A model generated the notes under the pieces. It saw only the letters and a list, made by a program, of their open reading frames with translations, was not told the origin of the DNA and searched no databases. DNA of 64,000 nt from Roseovarius pacificus (GTDB lineage Bacteria; Pseudomonadota; Alphaproteobacteria; Rhodobacterales; Rhodobacteraceae): NCBI RefSeq assembly GCF_900142665.1, contig NZ_FRBR01000002.1, forward strand, positions 298,661-362,660, read 5' to 3'. Below, in pieces: positions 1 to 9,532 of the stretch (position 1 is its first letter; each line of letters begins with the position of its first letter). A program made the position numbers and the translations under genes.

Positions 1-1
1 G

Positions 2-475
2 GGTTTCAAGGCCGAAAGCCGGATTTCACAGCATCAGGGGCAGGCCCGCGCCATCAGCGGCGAGAGTTCCGTGACCACCGGCGCGCTAGAGGATATCGCG
101 CGGCTTGCGCGGATGGATGAGGCGGCGTCGGGCCTTTCGCGCGAGGGCCTGCTGCGAAAAATTGCCGAGAATGGCGAGATTCTTATTGTGGATCAGGGGT
201 TTGCCCTGCTGCGCGATTTTGGCCGGGGCAAGGTTGTTGGTCCGATCGTGGCGCAAGAGTCCGTTTCGGCGCGGGCGCTGCTGAGCGAAGCGGCGCGCCG
301 CTGTGAGGGCCGGTTCCTGCGTATCGACCTGCCCGAGGACAGCGGCCTGTCCGATCATGCCGAAGCGCTTGGTCTTGCCCTCGTTGGGGGCGGTATCGCC
401 ATGCGACGCGATGCCCGCCCCGTTCGCAACACTGAATTCAAAACCTTTGCCCTCGTGTCTCAGGCACTGGGCTGA
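2..475 (+). CDS. GNAT-family N-acetyltransferase, C-terminal part (5' end outside window)
   Basis: The reading frame is open from base 2 and ends at TGA 473-475, so the start lies before the window. The visible ~157 residues begin with GFKAESRISQ, which looks like the end of a GNAT acetyl-CoA-binding fold. They continue into a second domain like that of YitH-type two-domain acetyltransferases (Acetyltransf_18), with the signatures GPIVAQ and an MRRD motif near the end. Such enzymes acetylate amines, but the substrate is not readable here. The aminotransferase follows after 17 bp carrying a GGAG ribosome site, so the two may be co-transcribed. Confidence 0.75.
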   Translation, partial: GFKAESRISQHQGQARAISGESSVTTGALEDIARLARMDEAASGLSREGLLRKIAENGEILIVDQGFALLRDFGRGKVVGPIVAQESVSARALLSEAARRCEGRFLRIDLPEDSGLSDHAEALGLALVGGGIAMRRDARPVRNTEFKTFALVSQALG

Positions 476-492
476 TTCCATCGGAGACTGAC

Positions 493-1866
493 ATGCTTGC
501 CAATTCCCTTGTTGAACTGGACCGCCAACACCTTGTTCACCCCGTTTCCTCCTTTCGCGGTCATGAAGAGCGCGGGGTGCGTGTCCTGCGCTCAGCCAAG
601 GGGGCGACGGTTACCGATTCCGAGGGCCGCGAGCTGCTTGACGGTTTCGCCGGGCTGTGGTGCGTCAATGCCGGCTACGGACACGAAAGCGTGGTTGAAG
701 CCGCCGCTCGGCAGATGCGCGACCTGCCTTATGCCACCGGTTATTTCGATCTGGGCGCAGAAGCGCCGATCCGTCTTGCCGCCGCCCTTGCGGAACGCAG
801 CCCGGGCGATCTGAATCACATCTATTTCTCTCTCGGCGGCTCTGACGCGGTGGACAGCACGATCCGCTTTGTCCGCTATTATTGGCATTCCAAGGGACAG
901 CCCGGGCGCGATCAGTTCATCTCGGTCGAGCAGGGCTATCACGGGTCTACGACCATGGGCGCGGGGCTGACGGCCCTTCCGGGTTTCCATGACGGGTTCG
1001 GCGTGCCCTATGCCTGGCAGCACAAAATTTCGTCGCATTACCTTTACCGCAATCCGCTGGGGGACGATCCGCAGGCCGTCATCGATGCCTCGGTCGCAGA
1101 ACTGCGCGCCAAGGTTGCGGAGATCGGCGAGGAAAAGGTGGCGGCGTTCTATGTCGAACCTGTCCAGGGGTCCGGTGGCGTGTTGGTTCCGCCGAAAGGC
1201 TGGATCAAGGCTATGCGCGACGTCTGCGCGGAACTGGATATTCTGTTCATTGCGGATGAAGTCATCACCGGCTTTGGCCGCACCGGCCCGATCTTTGCCT
1301 GCGAAGACGAGGGCATCGTGCCGGACCTGATGACCTGCGCCAAGGGCTTGACGTCCGGTTATATTCCGATGGGCGCGGTGTTCATGCGCGATCATGTCTA
1401 CGAGACCATTGCCGAAGGCGCGGGAGCCAAGGCCGTGGGCCATGGCTTTACCTATTCGGCGCATCCGGTTTCTGCCGCCGTCGCGCTTGAGGTTCTCGCG
1501 CTGTACGAGGGCGGGTTGTTCGAAAACGGTGTGAAGGCGGGCGTCCGCCTGATGGCAGGCCTCGAGTCGCTGCGCGATCATCCGCTTGTGGGGGATGTGC
1601 GCGGACGCGGGATGCTGGCGGCGGTTGAGCTGGTAACGGACAAGGTCAAAAAGACTCCGTTGCCCGCTTCGATGCAGCCTGCCACCCGTCTGTTCGATCG
1701 GGCCTGGGAGCAGGGGCTGATCGTGCGATCCTTCGCGCAGGGTATTTTTGCCTACGCGCCGCCGCTGTGTTGCACCGATGCCGAGATCGACGCAATCGTC
1801 GAGCGCACCCGAAAGGTGCTTGATCTTACGCTGGAGGACTCGGAGATTCGCGCGGTCCTTCGCTGA
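493..1866 (+). CDS. Class III pyridoxal-phosphate aminotransferase (omega-amino acid/polyamine:pyruvate type)
   Basis: 457 residues, the normal length for the beta-alanine/putrescine:pyruvate aminotransferase branch. The cofactor-binding Asp is about residue 255 in ADEVITGFGRTG. The Schiff-base Lys is about residue 284 in CAKGLTSGYIPMGA. The phosphate-binding SLGGSDAVDS and the GYHGST segment are intact. It should move an amino group from an omega-amino acid or diamine to pyruvate or a similar acceptor in the cytoplasm. Its stop overlaps the start of the next gene (TGATG), so the two are translationally coupled. The exact substrate cannot be told from sequence; the nearby peptide/opine importer suggests a nitrogen-rich compound. 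Confidence 0.88.
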   Translation: MLANSLVELDRQHLVHPVSSFRGHEERGVRVLRSAKGATVTDSEGRELLDGFAGLWCVNAGYGHESVVEAAARQMRDLPYATGYFDLGAEAPIRLAAALAERSPGDLNHIYFSLGGSDAVDSTIRFVRYYWHSKGQPGRDQFISVEQGYHGSTTMGAGLTALPGFHDGFGVPYAWQHKISSHYLYRNPLGDDPQAVIDASVAELRAKVAEIGEEKVAAFYVEPVQGSGGVLVPPKGWIKAMRDVCAELDILFIADEVITGFGRTGPIFACEDEGIVPDLMTCAKGLTSGYIPMGAVFMRDHVYETIAEGAGAKAVGHGFTYSAHPVSAAVALEVLALYEGGLFENGVKAGVRLMAGLESLRDHPLVGDVRGRGMLAAVELVTDKVKKTPLPASMQPATRLFDRAWEQGLIVRSFAQGIFAYAPPLCCTDAEIDAIVERTRKVLDLTLEDSEIRAVLR

Positions 1867-2777
1867 TGGCGCTGCTGTTCCTGTCGACGCCCGAGCGGGC
1901 CGCCGTATGGGGGCCGATTTTTGCCGGGGCCGGAGAGGACATGATCGTCGGTGAGGAGGCGGTGAGCGATCCCGCAGCCGTCACCCATATCCTTTGCTGG
2001 GTTCCGCCTGAGGATCTGAAGCGCTATCCGAACCTGGAGGCGGTGATCAGTGCCGGCGCGGGCGTGGATCAGATGCCGCCGATGCCGGAGGGTGTTGCGC
2101 TTGTGCGGACCATCGCTCCGGGGATCGAGGAAATGGTACGTGACTGGGTGGTCATGGCCACCCTTATGCTGCATCGCGACATGCCGATTTATCTGCATCA
2201 GGCGAACCGTGGGCAATGGTCTGCCCATGCGGTTCCCCGGACGCGGGGCGTTCGGGTTGGGATCATGGGTATCGGTCGCATCGGTCGGCTGGTGGCCTGG
2301 ACCCTCGGGACGATGGGGTTCGAGGTTTCGGGCTGGTCCCGGTCGGGTCAACCGGTCGAGGGGGTGGCGGTCTACGGAGAAGCCGATCTGGACGCCTTTC
2401 TGGCGCAGGCAGAAATTCTGGTCTGCCTTTTGCCGCTGACGGAGGATACGCGTGCAATCCTGAGTGCGAAGTTGTTCGAAAAACTGCCCCGGGGCGCGCG
2501 GCTGGTTCACGCAGGGCGTGGGGCGCAACTGGACATGGATGCACTGAAATCGGCGTTGGACCGGGGCCAGCTGGCGTCGGCCATGCTGGATGTGACGAAT
2601 CCGGAACCTCTGCCCGAAGATCACTGGGCCTGGCACGACCCGCGGATCGTCATCACGCCACATGTGGCAGCAAGCACCGATCACGCGGAAGGTGCGCGTC
2701 ATGCGCTTGAGGTGATCCGGACAGGGCGGAACAGAGAGGAACTGCCAGGTCGGATCGATCAGCAAAGGGGATATTGA
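1866..2777 (+). CDS. D-2-hydroxyacid dehydrogenase, glyoxylate/hydroxypyruvate reductase A type
   Basis: 303 residues, short like GhrA-type enzymes. The NAD(P)-binding GIMGIGRIGRLVAW lies near residue 132. The catalytic triad is visible as Arg in HAGRGAQLD, Glu in NPEPLPEDHW and His in TPHVAAST. Family members reduce 2-keto acids such as glyoxylate, hydroxypyruvate or phenylpyruvate to D-hydroxy acids. The overlap with the aminotransferase stop suggests that it handles the keto or aldehyde acid made by that enzyme (inference). A 14-bp palindrome at 2781-2794 follows the stop but has no T-run. Confidence 0.88.
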   Translation: MALLFLSTPERAAVWGPIFAGAGEDMIVGEEAVSDPAAVTHILCWVPPEDLKRYPNLEAVISAGAGVDQMPPMPEGVALVRTIAPGIEEMVRDWVVMATLMLHRDMPIYLHQANRGQWSAHAVPRTRGVRVGIMGIGRIGRLVAWTLGTMGFEVSGWSRSGQPVEGVAVYGEADLDAFLAQAEILVCLLPLTEDTRAILSAKLFEKLPRGARLVHAGRGAQLDMDALKSALDRGQLASAMLDVTNPEPLPEDHWAWHDPRIVITPHVAASTDHAEGARHALEVIRTGRNREELPGRIDQQRGY

Positions 2778-3027
2778 GGCCCAGCCATGGCTGGCAGGAT
2801 AAATGCCGTCGTTTCAGTGAATACAGAAGATTATGCTGTGCCCCCCCCGGAATTCGGATTCTTCTCGGGCGATTTAGGGGTGAGGCTACAAGGAACGGAG
2901 ACGAAATGAAGGTCCGGGCAAACCGCGTTAGGACGATTGCCCGATGTCGAAATCGATCGGATTCGGGGGCGCGCAGCTCAGATACTGCGGTGGCATCGGA
3001 CCTTTCCATTCAGAGGGGATCACCAGG

Positions 3028-3759
3028 ATGGCAACAGCCACCACAGCAAAACCGCTAACGGTATTCGGATATATCAGTTTCGACGTGGTCGGCACACTTA
3101 TCGACTTTGAAGGGGCGATCAAGGCCGGATTGACAGAGATCGCATCGAAGGAGGGGATCGATCTGGACGGGGAGGCGGCGCTCTCGGTCTACCGCGATGC
3201 GCGCTACGATGCGGATGCCGGGAAATTCCCCGACGATCTGGGGCGGTGCTATGGGCGTATCGCCGCTGTCTTCGGCTTGCCGGACACGCCAGACTATCGT
3301 CAGCACATGATTGACGCGGTGGGTGAGGCACAACCCTTTCCCGACAGCGTGGAGGCGTTGGCACGGCTCAAGTCCCGCTACAAACTGATCGCCATGACCA
3401 ATGCCCGCCGTTGGGCGTTCGACAAATTCGCTGCAAAGCTGGGTAACCCGTTCTGGGCGGGGTTCACTGTCGACGAGATGGGCACGGAAAAACCCGACCC
3501 TGCCTTTTTTGAACAGGTCTTCGCCCATGTCGCCAATGATGGCGGAGGCAAGGGTGATATCCTGCATACGGCCCAAAGCCAGTATCATGACATCGGCATT
3601 TCACGCGAACTGGGCATGACCAACGCATGGATTCAGCGCCGCCACGGGCAGGCCGGATATGGCGGCACGATTGAGCCGAAAGAGTTTACCGAACCGGACT
3701 ATCACTTTCATGCGCTGAGCGAGCTGGCCGATACGGTCGAGGAGGCCTTTGGCGCCTGA
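3028..3759 (+). CDS. HAD-superfamily hydrolase, L-2-haloacid dehalogenase-like
   Basis: 243 residues from ATG 3028, chosen over the in-frame ATG at 2944 because the family nucleophile motif falls close to this start and GAGGGG precedes it. HAD motif I is FDVVGTLID (Asp nucleophile), motif II is in MTNARRW, motif III Lys is in EKPDPAFFEQ, and the C-terminal acidic motif is near AQSQYHDIG. The family contains type II haloacid dehalogenases and small-molecule phosphatases; sequence alone does not say which. It precedes the ABC substrate-binding gene by 65 bp and may start that operon. The 250 bp before it (2778-3027) hold no supported gene and probably the promoter. Confidence 0.8.
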   Translation: MATATTAKPLTVFGYISFDVVGTLIDFEGAIKAGLTEIASKEGIDLDGEAALSVYRDARYDADAGKFPDDLGRCYGRIAAVFGLPDTPDYRQHMIDAVGEAQPFPDSVEALARLKSRYKLIAMTNARRWAFDKFAAKLGNPFWAGFTVDEMGTEKPDPAFFEQVFAHVANDGGGKGDILHTAQSQYHDIGISRELGMTNAWIQRRHGQAGYGGTIEPKEFTEPDYHFHALSELADTVEEAFGA

Positions 3760-3824
3760 CTCACCGCCCTCATGCGGCATGAAGACCGCATTCAACTCAA
3801 CTTTTAATCAACAGGGAAACTGAC

Positions 3825-5435
3825 ATGACAAAGACACCGACAAACTGGACCGGTCGCGATGATGCCGCGGTCGAGAACATGATTCGCCGCGGGGCGTCGC
3901 GCCGCGATCTTCTCAGGATGCTGATGGCATCGGGCGTGACCGCAGCTGCGGGTGGGTCGCTTCTGCTGAAGGCCTCGGAGGCCGTCGCCCAGACCCCGAC
4001 GATGGGCGGTACGCTCCGGGCGGCTGGTTGGTCCTCCTCCACCGCAGACACGCTGGACCCGGCAAAGGCCACCCTGTCGACCGACTATGTGCGCTGCTGT
4101 GCCTACTACAACCGTCTGACCTTCCTCGACGAGCAGGGCGTGGCTCAGATGGAACTGGCAGACAGCATTTCTTCGGATGATGCGCAGACCTGGGAAGTGA
4201 AGCTGAAGTCCGGTGTTCAGTTCCACGATGGAAAGACGCTGAACGCGGAGGACGTCGTCTATTCGCTCAACCGTCATCTTGATCCGGCGGTCGGTTCCAA
4301 GGCGAACTCCATCGCCAAGCAGATGACCGAAATTTCCAAACTTGACGATCTGACCGTCAAGATCGTCCTGGCCGAACCCAATGCCGACCTTCCGACGATC
4401 CTAGCACTGCATCACTTCATGATCATCGCCGACGGCACGACCGATTTCAGCAACGCAAACGGCACCGGTTCCTTCATCAGCGAAGTGTTCGAACCGGGCG
4501 TGCGGTCGGTTGGCGTGCGGAACCCGAACTATTTCAAGGAACAGGGCGCCTATCTCGACAGTTTCGAGTTTACTGCCATTCCCGACAACAACGCGCGCGT
4601 GAACGCGCTGCTGTCCGGCGATATCCACCTGGCTGCGGCGGTCAACCCGCGTTCGCTGCGGATGATCGAAGGGCAGGACGGGGTAACGGCCTCGATCTCC
4701 ACCGCAGGCAACTATACCAACCTCAACATCCGTCTTGATATGCCGCCGGGCGACCAGATGGATTTCGTCGATGGTATGAAATCCCTGATCAACCGCGAGC
4801 AGATCCAGAAATCAGTGATGCGCGGGCTTGCCGAGATCGCCAACGATCAGCCGGTTTCGCCCGCGAACCGTTACCATAACCCCAATCTTGCACCCCGCGC
4901 CCACGACCCCGAAAAGGCCAAGTACCACTTCGAGAAAGCGGGCCTTCTGGGGGCGGAAATCCCGTTGGTCGCCTCGGACGCTGCCGGGTCTTCTGTCGAC
5001 ATGGCGACCGTCGTGCAACAGGCCGGTTCGCAGGTTGGCATGAACTTCAAGGTCGATCGCGTGCCGTCGGATGGGTACTGGTCGAACTACTGGCTGAAGT
5101 CGCCGGTCCATTTCGGCAACATCAACCCGCGCCCGACGCCGGACATCCTGTTCTCGCTTCTTTACGCGTCCGATGCGCCGTGGAACGAGAGCCATTACAA
5201 GTCGGAGAAATTCGACAAGATGATGGTCGAGGCGCGTGGCCTTCTGGACGAAGAGAAGCGGACCGCGATGTACTGGGAATTGCAGGAAATGATCGCTAAC
5301 GAAGCAGGCACGATCATTCCAGTGTATATTTCCAACGTCGACGCGGTGACGACCAAGCTGGGTGGCCTGCAAAACAACCCGTTGGGGGGCATGATGGGCT
5401 ATGCCTTTGCTGAATACGTCTGGCTGAATGCCTGA
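3825..5435 (+). CDS. Periplasmic substrate-binding protein of a dipeptide/opine ABC importer (SBP_bac_5)
   Basis: 536 residues. The N-terminus holds a twin-arginine signal (SRRDLLRMLMASGVTAAAGG, residues about 30-49), so export is probably by Tat. The mature part has family-5 features: TLDPAKATLSTDY near the start, GVQFHDGKTLNAEDVVYSLN and the late LLYASDAPWNESHY segment. It should capture a peptide, opine or similar amino compound in the periplasm and deliver it to the permeases encoded just downstream. The 77-bp gap to the permease gene contains a strong hairpin at 5451-5479. Confidence 0.92.
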   Translation: MTKTPTNWTGRDDAAVENMIRRGASRRDLLRMLMASGVTAAAGGSLLLKASEAVAQTPTMGGTLRAAGWSSSTADTLDPAKATLSTDYVRCCAYYNRLTFLDEQGVAQMELADSISSDDAQTWEVKLKSGVQFHDGKTLNAEDVVYSLNRHLDPAVGSKANSIAKQMTEISKLDDLTVKIVLAEPNADLPTILALHHFMIIADGTTDFSNANGTGSFISEVFEPGVRSVGVRNPNYFKEQGAYLDSFEFTAIPDNNARVNALLSGDIHLAAAVNPRSLRMIEGQDGVTASISTAGNYTNLNIRLDMPPGDQMDFVDGMKSLINREQIQKSVMRGLAEIANDQPVSPANRYHNPNLAPRAHDPEKAKYHFEKAGLLGAEIPLVASDAAGSSVDMATVVQQAGSQVGMNFKVDRVPSDGYWSNYWLKSPVHFGNINPRPTPDILFSLLYASDAPWNESHYKSEKFDKMMVEARGLLDEEKRTAMYWELQEMIANEAGTIIPVYISNVDAVTTKLGGLQNNPLGGMMGYAFAEYVWLNA

Positions 5436-5450
5436 CGTCTGAACGCCTGT

Positions 5451-5479
5451 CGGGACCGCGTGGTATTCGCGCGGTTCCG
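5451..5479 (+). promoter_or_regulatory. Intergenic RNA hairpin between binding-protein and permease genes
   Basis: CGGGACCGCG (5451-5460) pairs with CGCGGTTCCG (5470-5479): a 10-bp stem with one G-U pair and a 9-base loop. No T-run follows. It therefore looks like a 3'-protecting or partly terminating hairpin of the kind that keeps binding-protein mRNA more abundant than permease mRNA in ABC operons. Confidence 0.55.
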
Positions 5480-5512
5480 ATTCATACCCGCCCCCCGAAA
5501 GAGAGGTGTCTT

Positions 5513-6472
5513 TTGCCCCGATCTCTATTGCCGTATTATCTGGTCCTACAGCGGTTGGGCATTGCTCTGCTGACGCTTGTCATCGTGTCCTTCGCAGTCT
5601 TCTTCGCAACTGCGCTGCTGCCGGGCGATGTGGCCGAGATCCTGCTTGGACAGGCCGCAACTCCCGAAGCCGTCGCCGGACTGCGCGAGGCGATGGGACT
5701 GGACGAACCGGCCCTTTCCCGTTTCATCGGCTGGCTAACCGGCCTGTTCCAGGGCGATCTGGGCACATCCTATGTCAATAACATGGAAGTTGCGGACCTG
5801 ATCGGGGGCCGCCTGTCAAATTCGTTGCGTCTTGCCGCGGTGACGACGCTGGTTTCCGTACCCATCGCGCTGACGCTGGGTATCTGTGCCGCCATGTGGC
5901 GTGGATCGATCTTTGACCGCGCCGTTTCGATCCTGACGATTTCGGTCATCTCGGTCCCCGAATTCATGGTCGCCACCCTTGCCGTCCTGATTTTTGCGGT
6001 CTGGCTGGGCTGGCTGCCGGCGCTGAGCTATGGCGCGAATGTCGATTCATGGGGCGCGATCCTGCGAGCCTATGCCATGCCGGTGATCTCGTTGTCGTTT
6101 GTCGTATCGGCGCAGATGATCCGAATGACGCGCGCTGCGGTCATCGAGACGATCAATACGCCTTATGTAGAGATGGCCTTGCTCAAGGGGGCATCGCTAT
6201 CGCGGCAGGTGCTGCGCCACGCGCTACCGAACGCGTTTGGCCCGATCGCCAATGCGGTAGCGCTCTCGCTCAGTTACCTTGTCGGTGGTGTGATCATCGT
6301 CGAGACGATTTTCAACTACCCCGGTGTCGCCAAGCTGATGGTCGATGCCGTGTCCACCCGCGATCTTCCACTGATCCAGTCCTGCGCCATGATCTTTTGC
6401 GTCAGCTACCTGTCGCTGATCACCCTGGCCGATGTGATTGCCGTTCTCTCCAACCCGAGGCTTCGTAAGTGA
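5513..6472 (+). CDS. ABC importer permease 1 (DppB/OppB type)
   Basis: 319 residues. Start TTG 5513 was chosen because GAGAGG lies 6-7 bases before it and no ATG fits in frame. The protein begins with a membrane segment (LGIALLTLVIVSFAVFFATA). It has the DppB-type N-terminal signature GDVAEILLGQAATPEAVAGL and the EAA loop around LLKGASLSRQVLRHALPNA, which contacts the ATPases. About six membrane spans are visible. The stop overlaps the start of permease 2 (ATGA), so the two are coupled. Confidence 0.92.
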   Translation: MPRSLLPYYLVLQRLGIALLTLVIVSFAVFFATALLPGDVAEILLGQAATPEAVAGLREAMGLDEPALSRFIGWLTGLFQGDLGTSYVNNMEVADLIGGRLSNSLRLAAVTTLVSVPIALTLGICAAMWRGSIFDRAVSILTISVISVPEFMVATLAVLIFAVWLGWLPALSYGANVDSWGAILRAYAMPVISLSFVVSAQMIRMTRAAVIETINTPYVEMALLKGASLSRQVLRHALPNAFGPIANAVALSLSYLVGGVIIVETIFNYPGVAKLMVDAVSTRDLPLIQSCAMIFCVSYLSLITLADVIAVLSNPRLRK

Positions 6473-7335
6473 TGGCTGTTTCCGACTCTTCCTCGCCGTC
6501 CGAAAATGCCAAGGCAGGCGGCCCGAATTTCGTTTTCAACTGGGTTGGTCGCATCGGTCTCGCGGTCATCCTGTTTTGGGCGCTGGTGGCACTGGCTGGA
6601 CCCTACCTGGCGCCATATCCGCCCGGTGAGATCGTCGACTGGGACTACTTCGGTCCGGTCTCTTCGCAATACTGGATGGGTACCGATTACCTTGGGCGGG
6701 ATATCTTTTCCCGCATCATCACGGGTGCGCGTTATACCGTTGGCATCTCTCTTGCGGCGGTGACGCTGGCCTGTACCATCGGCGTTTTGCTTGGTATGAT
6801 CGCTGCCGTGGCCGGGGGCTGGTTCGACATGATCCTGTCACGGTTCCTGGATGCCTATAACGGTATTCCCGCGCTGCTTTTCGGGTTGGTCGTCGTGGCT
6901 GCCGTGGGATCTTCGATTCCGGTACTGATCCTGACACTGACAGCAATCTACATGCCGGGTTCCTACCGCTTTGCGCGGGCGTTGGCGGTCAACATCAATA
7001 CGATGGATTTCGTTACTGTGGCCCGTGCCCGTGGCGAAGGCACCGGCTATCTGATCCTGCGTGAGATTTTTCCCAATATCCTCGGGCCGGTGTTGGCCGA
7101 CCTGGGACTGCGGTTTGTCTTTATCGTTCTGGTGCTCTCTGGCCTGTCCTTCCTCGGTCTTGGCGTGCAGCCGCCCAATGCGGACTGGGGCGCGCTGGTT
7201 CGGGAGAATATCGAAGGTCTCAGTTTCGGGGCGCCAGCGGTCATCTTTCCGTCGATCGCGATCGCATCGCTGACCATTTCGGTGAATATGTTTATCGACA
7301 ACCTGCCAATCCGTATCCGTGACAGGAGTGAATGA
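6472..7335 (+). CDS. ABC importer permease 2 (DppC/OppC type)
   Basis: 287 residues from ATG 6472, which overlaps the preceding stop; GTG 6469 is possible in the same frame. After a short cytoplasmic tail comes a membrane helix, then the DppC signature YWMGTDYLGRDIFSRII. The EAA-type loop is near ARARGEGTGYLILREIFPNI. The C-terminus has LGVQPPNADWGALVRENI, typical of this family. It forms the heterodimeric channel with permease 1 and overlaps the ATPase gene by ATGA. Confidence 0.92.
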   Translation: MAVSDSSSPSENAKAGGPNFVFNWVGRIGLAVILFWALVALAGPYLAPYPPGEIVDWDYFGPVSSQYWMGTDYLGRDIFSRIITGARYTVGISLAAVTLACTIGVLLGMIAAVAGGWFDMILSRFLDAYNGIPALLFGLVVVAAVGSSIPVLILTLTAIYMPGSYRFARALAVNINTMDFVTVARARGEGTGYLILREIFPNILGPVLADLGLRFVFIVLVLSGLSFLGLGVQPPNADWGALVRENIEGLSFGAPAVIFPSIAIASLTISVNMFIDNLPIRIRDRSE

Positions 7336-9011
7336 TGACCGCGACAGAAAGCAACACGCCGCTTGTCAGCGTCCGGAACCTGAAAATCGGTGCGGTGACG
7401 GATTCGGGCCGCGAGGTCGAGATCATCAAGGGGGTGGATTTCGACATCGCCCCGGGTGAAATCCTTGCGCTGATCGGTGAGTCCGGGTCGGGCAAGACCA
7501 CGATCGCGCTGTCCCTGATGGGGCACACCCGCACGGGCTGTTCCATACAAGGGGGACAGATCCGTGTTGGCGAAAATGACGTTACCGCGATGTCTCGACG
7601 GGCGCGGGCCGGGATGCGGGGCACAGAGGTTTCCTATGTTCCGCAATCTGCCGCCGCGGCCTTCAACCCGTCCAAGCGGATCATCGACCAGGTGATCGAA
7701 ACGACCGAGATTCACAAATTGATGCCCCGCTCCACGGCACGGGCCAAGGCGGTTGAACTGTTTCGTGCGCTGGCGCTGCCGGATGCGGAAAATATCGGCA
7801 GCCGATATCCGCACCAGGTGTCGGGGGGGCAGCTACAACGCCTTTCAGCGGCGATGGCGCTGATTTCCGATCCGCAGCTTGTGATCTTCGACGAACCGAC
7901 GACGGCGCTGGATGTCACCACCCAGATCGAGGTGCTTCGGGCCTTCAAATCCATCATGGCCGCAGGCGGTTGTGCCGGAGTCTATGTCAGCCATGACCTT
8001 GCCGTTGTGGCGCAGATCGCTGACCGGATCGTCGTCCTGCGCGGCGGCGAGGTACAAGAGGAGGGCACGACAGATCAGATCCTTAACGCGCCCCACCATC
8101 CCTACACCAAGGAACTTCTGGCCGCTTTCGAACCCTCCCCGCATCAGGTGATTGCATCCACCATGGATGACAAACAGGAACCGATCCTTGAGGTCCGCAA
8201 CCTGTTTGCGGGCTACGGAACCGTTCGCAAGGGCGAGCCTCCGGTCAAGGTGCTCAAGGATGTCTCGTTTCGGCTCGAACGCGGCCGCAATCTTGGGGTG
8301 ATCGGTGAATCCGGGTCGGGAAAATCGACCCTGGCACGAGCCGTGGCGGGTATTCTGCCCGCCTATTCCGGTGAAATCCTGATGAATGGCCGACAAACAC
8401 ACCATGATCTGGCAAAGCGGTCGAAGGAAGAGTTGCGTCGCACCCAGATCGTGTTTCAGCTGGCGGACACGGCTCTGAACCCCGGCCATTCCATTGGCAG
8501 CATCCTTGCGCGGCCGCTGACCTTCTATCATGGCCTCAGAGGCAAGGCGCGCGAAGCCCGGGTAATCGAATTGCTGGACATGGTGCATTTGCCCGGCAAT
8601 ATGCGTCACCGCGTTCCAAGCGAATTGTCAGGCGGTCAGAAGCAGCGCGTCAACCTGGCGCGTGCGCTGGCGGCACAGCCAGAGCTGATCCTCTGCGACG
8701 AGATCACATCCGCTCTGGATACTGTGGTTGCGGCTGCCATCCTTGATTTGCTCAAGGAATTGCAGAATGAACTGGGGCTCAGCTACATGTTCATCAGTCA
8801 CGACCTGTCCACGGTCGAGGCAATCTGCGATGATGTGCTGGTGATGTTCAAAGGCGAGATTGTCGAAGCCCTGCCGGCCCTTCGGATGTCGGACCTTGCA
8901 ACGCATCCCTATTCACGGTTGCTGATTTCCTCGATTCCGAAACTGAGTACTGGCTGGCTGAGTAGCCTGGAACAGGACCCTGAACTGATCGCACAATTCG
9001 CGAACCGCTGA
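7332..9011 (+). CDS. Fused double ATP-binding protein of the dipeptide/opine ABC importer (DppD-DppF type)
   Basis: 559 residues containing two complete ABC cassettes. The first has Walker A GESGSGKTT, signature SGGQLQRLSAAMAL, Walker B VIFDEPTTALD and a switch His in YVSHDLAVV. The second has Walker A GESGSGKST, signature SGGQKQRVNLARAL, Walker B LILCDEITSALD and FISHDLSTVE. The oligopeptide-binding C-terminal tail motif HPYTKELL follows cassette 1, and HPYSRLLISSIP follows cassette 2. It powers the importer above. The fusion replaces the two separate genes of the classic dpp operon. The start overlaps permease 2. Confidence 0.93.
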   Translation: MMTATESNTPLVSVRNLKIGAVTDSGREVEIIKGVDFDIAPGEILALIGESGSGKTTIALSLMGHTRTGCSIQGGQIRVGENDVTAMSRRARAGMRGTEVSYVPQSAAAAFNPSKRIIDQVIETTEIHKLMPRSTARAKAVELFRALALPDAENIGSRYPHQVSGGQLQRLSAAMALISDPQLVIFDEPTTALDVTTQIEVLRAFKSIMAAGGCAGVYVSHDLAVVAQIADRIVVLRGGEVQEEGTTDQILNAPHHPYTKELLAAFEPSPHQVIASTMDDKQEPILEVRNLFAGYGTVRKGEPPVKVLKDVSFRLERGRNLGVIGESGSGKSTLARAVAGILPAYSGEILMNGRQTHHDLAKRSKEELRRTQIVFQLADTALNPGHSIGSILARPLTFYHGLRGKAREARVIELLDMVHLPGNMRHRVPSELSGGQKQRVNLARALAAQPELILCDEITSALDTVVAAAILDLLKELQNELGLSYMFISHDLSTVEAICDDVLVMFKGEIVEALPALRMSDLATHPYSRLLISSIPKLSTGWLSSLEQDPELIAQFANR

Positions 9012-9017
9012 ACAGGG

Positions 9018-9047
9018 CTGGCAGTGCGCAAGCGCTGTCAGATTCTT
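9018..9047. terminator. Candidate terminator between convergent genes
   Basis: CTGGCAGTGC (9018-9027) can pair with GCGCTGTCAG (9032-9041) using G-U pairs, followed by ATTCTTT on the plus strand. It sits just after the ABC ATPase stop and overlaps the last codons of the convergent Lrp gene. Confidence 0.45.
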
Positions 9048-9532
9048 TCCTCGAACAACTCTGTCAGGGGTAATTGCGTTTTAACGAAGGGGGTCTTGAT
9101 CACCACGAAGCTGAAGTATTTGTCGATCCCGATGTCGCGATCAATCAGGGCCTCGACGACGTTCTGATAGCTGGTGATCGAAGAGGTGACGAATTTTGCG
9201 AGATAATCGTACCCCCCTGACACCAGATGGCATTCCACGCACGAGGGTACCTTTTCCAGGGCTTCCTGAAAGCGCGCGAAATCAATCTGGCGATGATTCT
9301 TCAGCGTGAATTCGGTGAAAACCGTCAGGGTATCGCCGAGACTGGCAATGTCGATCAGGGCGGAATAGCCCAGGATATAGCCCGCCTTCTGAAGCTTCTT
9401 TACCCGCATCAGGCAGGGCGAGGGTGAAAGGTTTACCAATTCTGCAAGTTCGACATTCGTGATCCGCCCGTTGCGCTGTAATTCAGCGAGGATCTTTAGA
9501 TCGATACGGTCGAGCTTGTAACGGGGCGTCAT
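9038..9532 (-). CDS. Lrp/AsnC-family transcriptional regulator
   Basis: 164 residues from ATG 9532. The N-terminal winged helix-turn-helix (LDRIDLKILAELQRNG, then VELAELVNLSPSPCLMRVKK) is followed by an AsnC_trans_reg ligand domain with FTLKNHRQIDFARFQEAL and GGYDYLAKFV. Such proteins bind an amino acid and act locally. It is divergent from the FAD amino-acid oxidase at 9691, the usual arrangement for a regulator of an amino-acid catabolic gene, so that gene and its operon are its likely target (inference). The 158-bp intergenic region holds both promoters; I see no clear operator in it. Confidence 0.9.
   Translation of the reverse strand: MTPRYKLDRIDLKILAELQRNGRITNVELAELVNLSPSPCLMRVKKLQKAGYILGYSALIDIASLGDTLTVFTEFTLKNHRQIDFARFQEALEKVPSCVECHLVSGGYDYLAKFVTSSITSYQNVVEALIDRDIGIDKYFSFVVIKTPFVKTQLPLTELFEERI

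Noticed and set aside
2781..2794. Perfect palindrome CCAGCCATGGCTGG after the 2-hydroxyacid dehydrogenase stop
   Set aside because: Short, with no loop and no T-run, so neither a credible terminator nor a repeated operator; no second copy seen.
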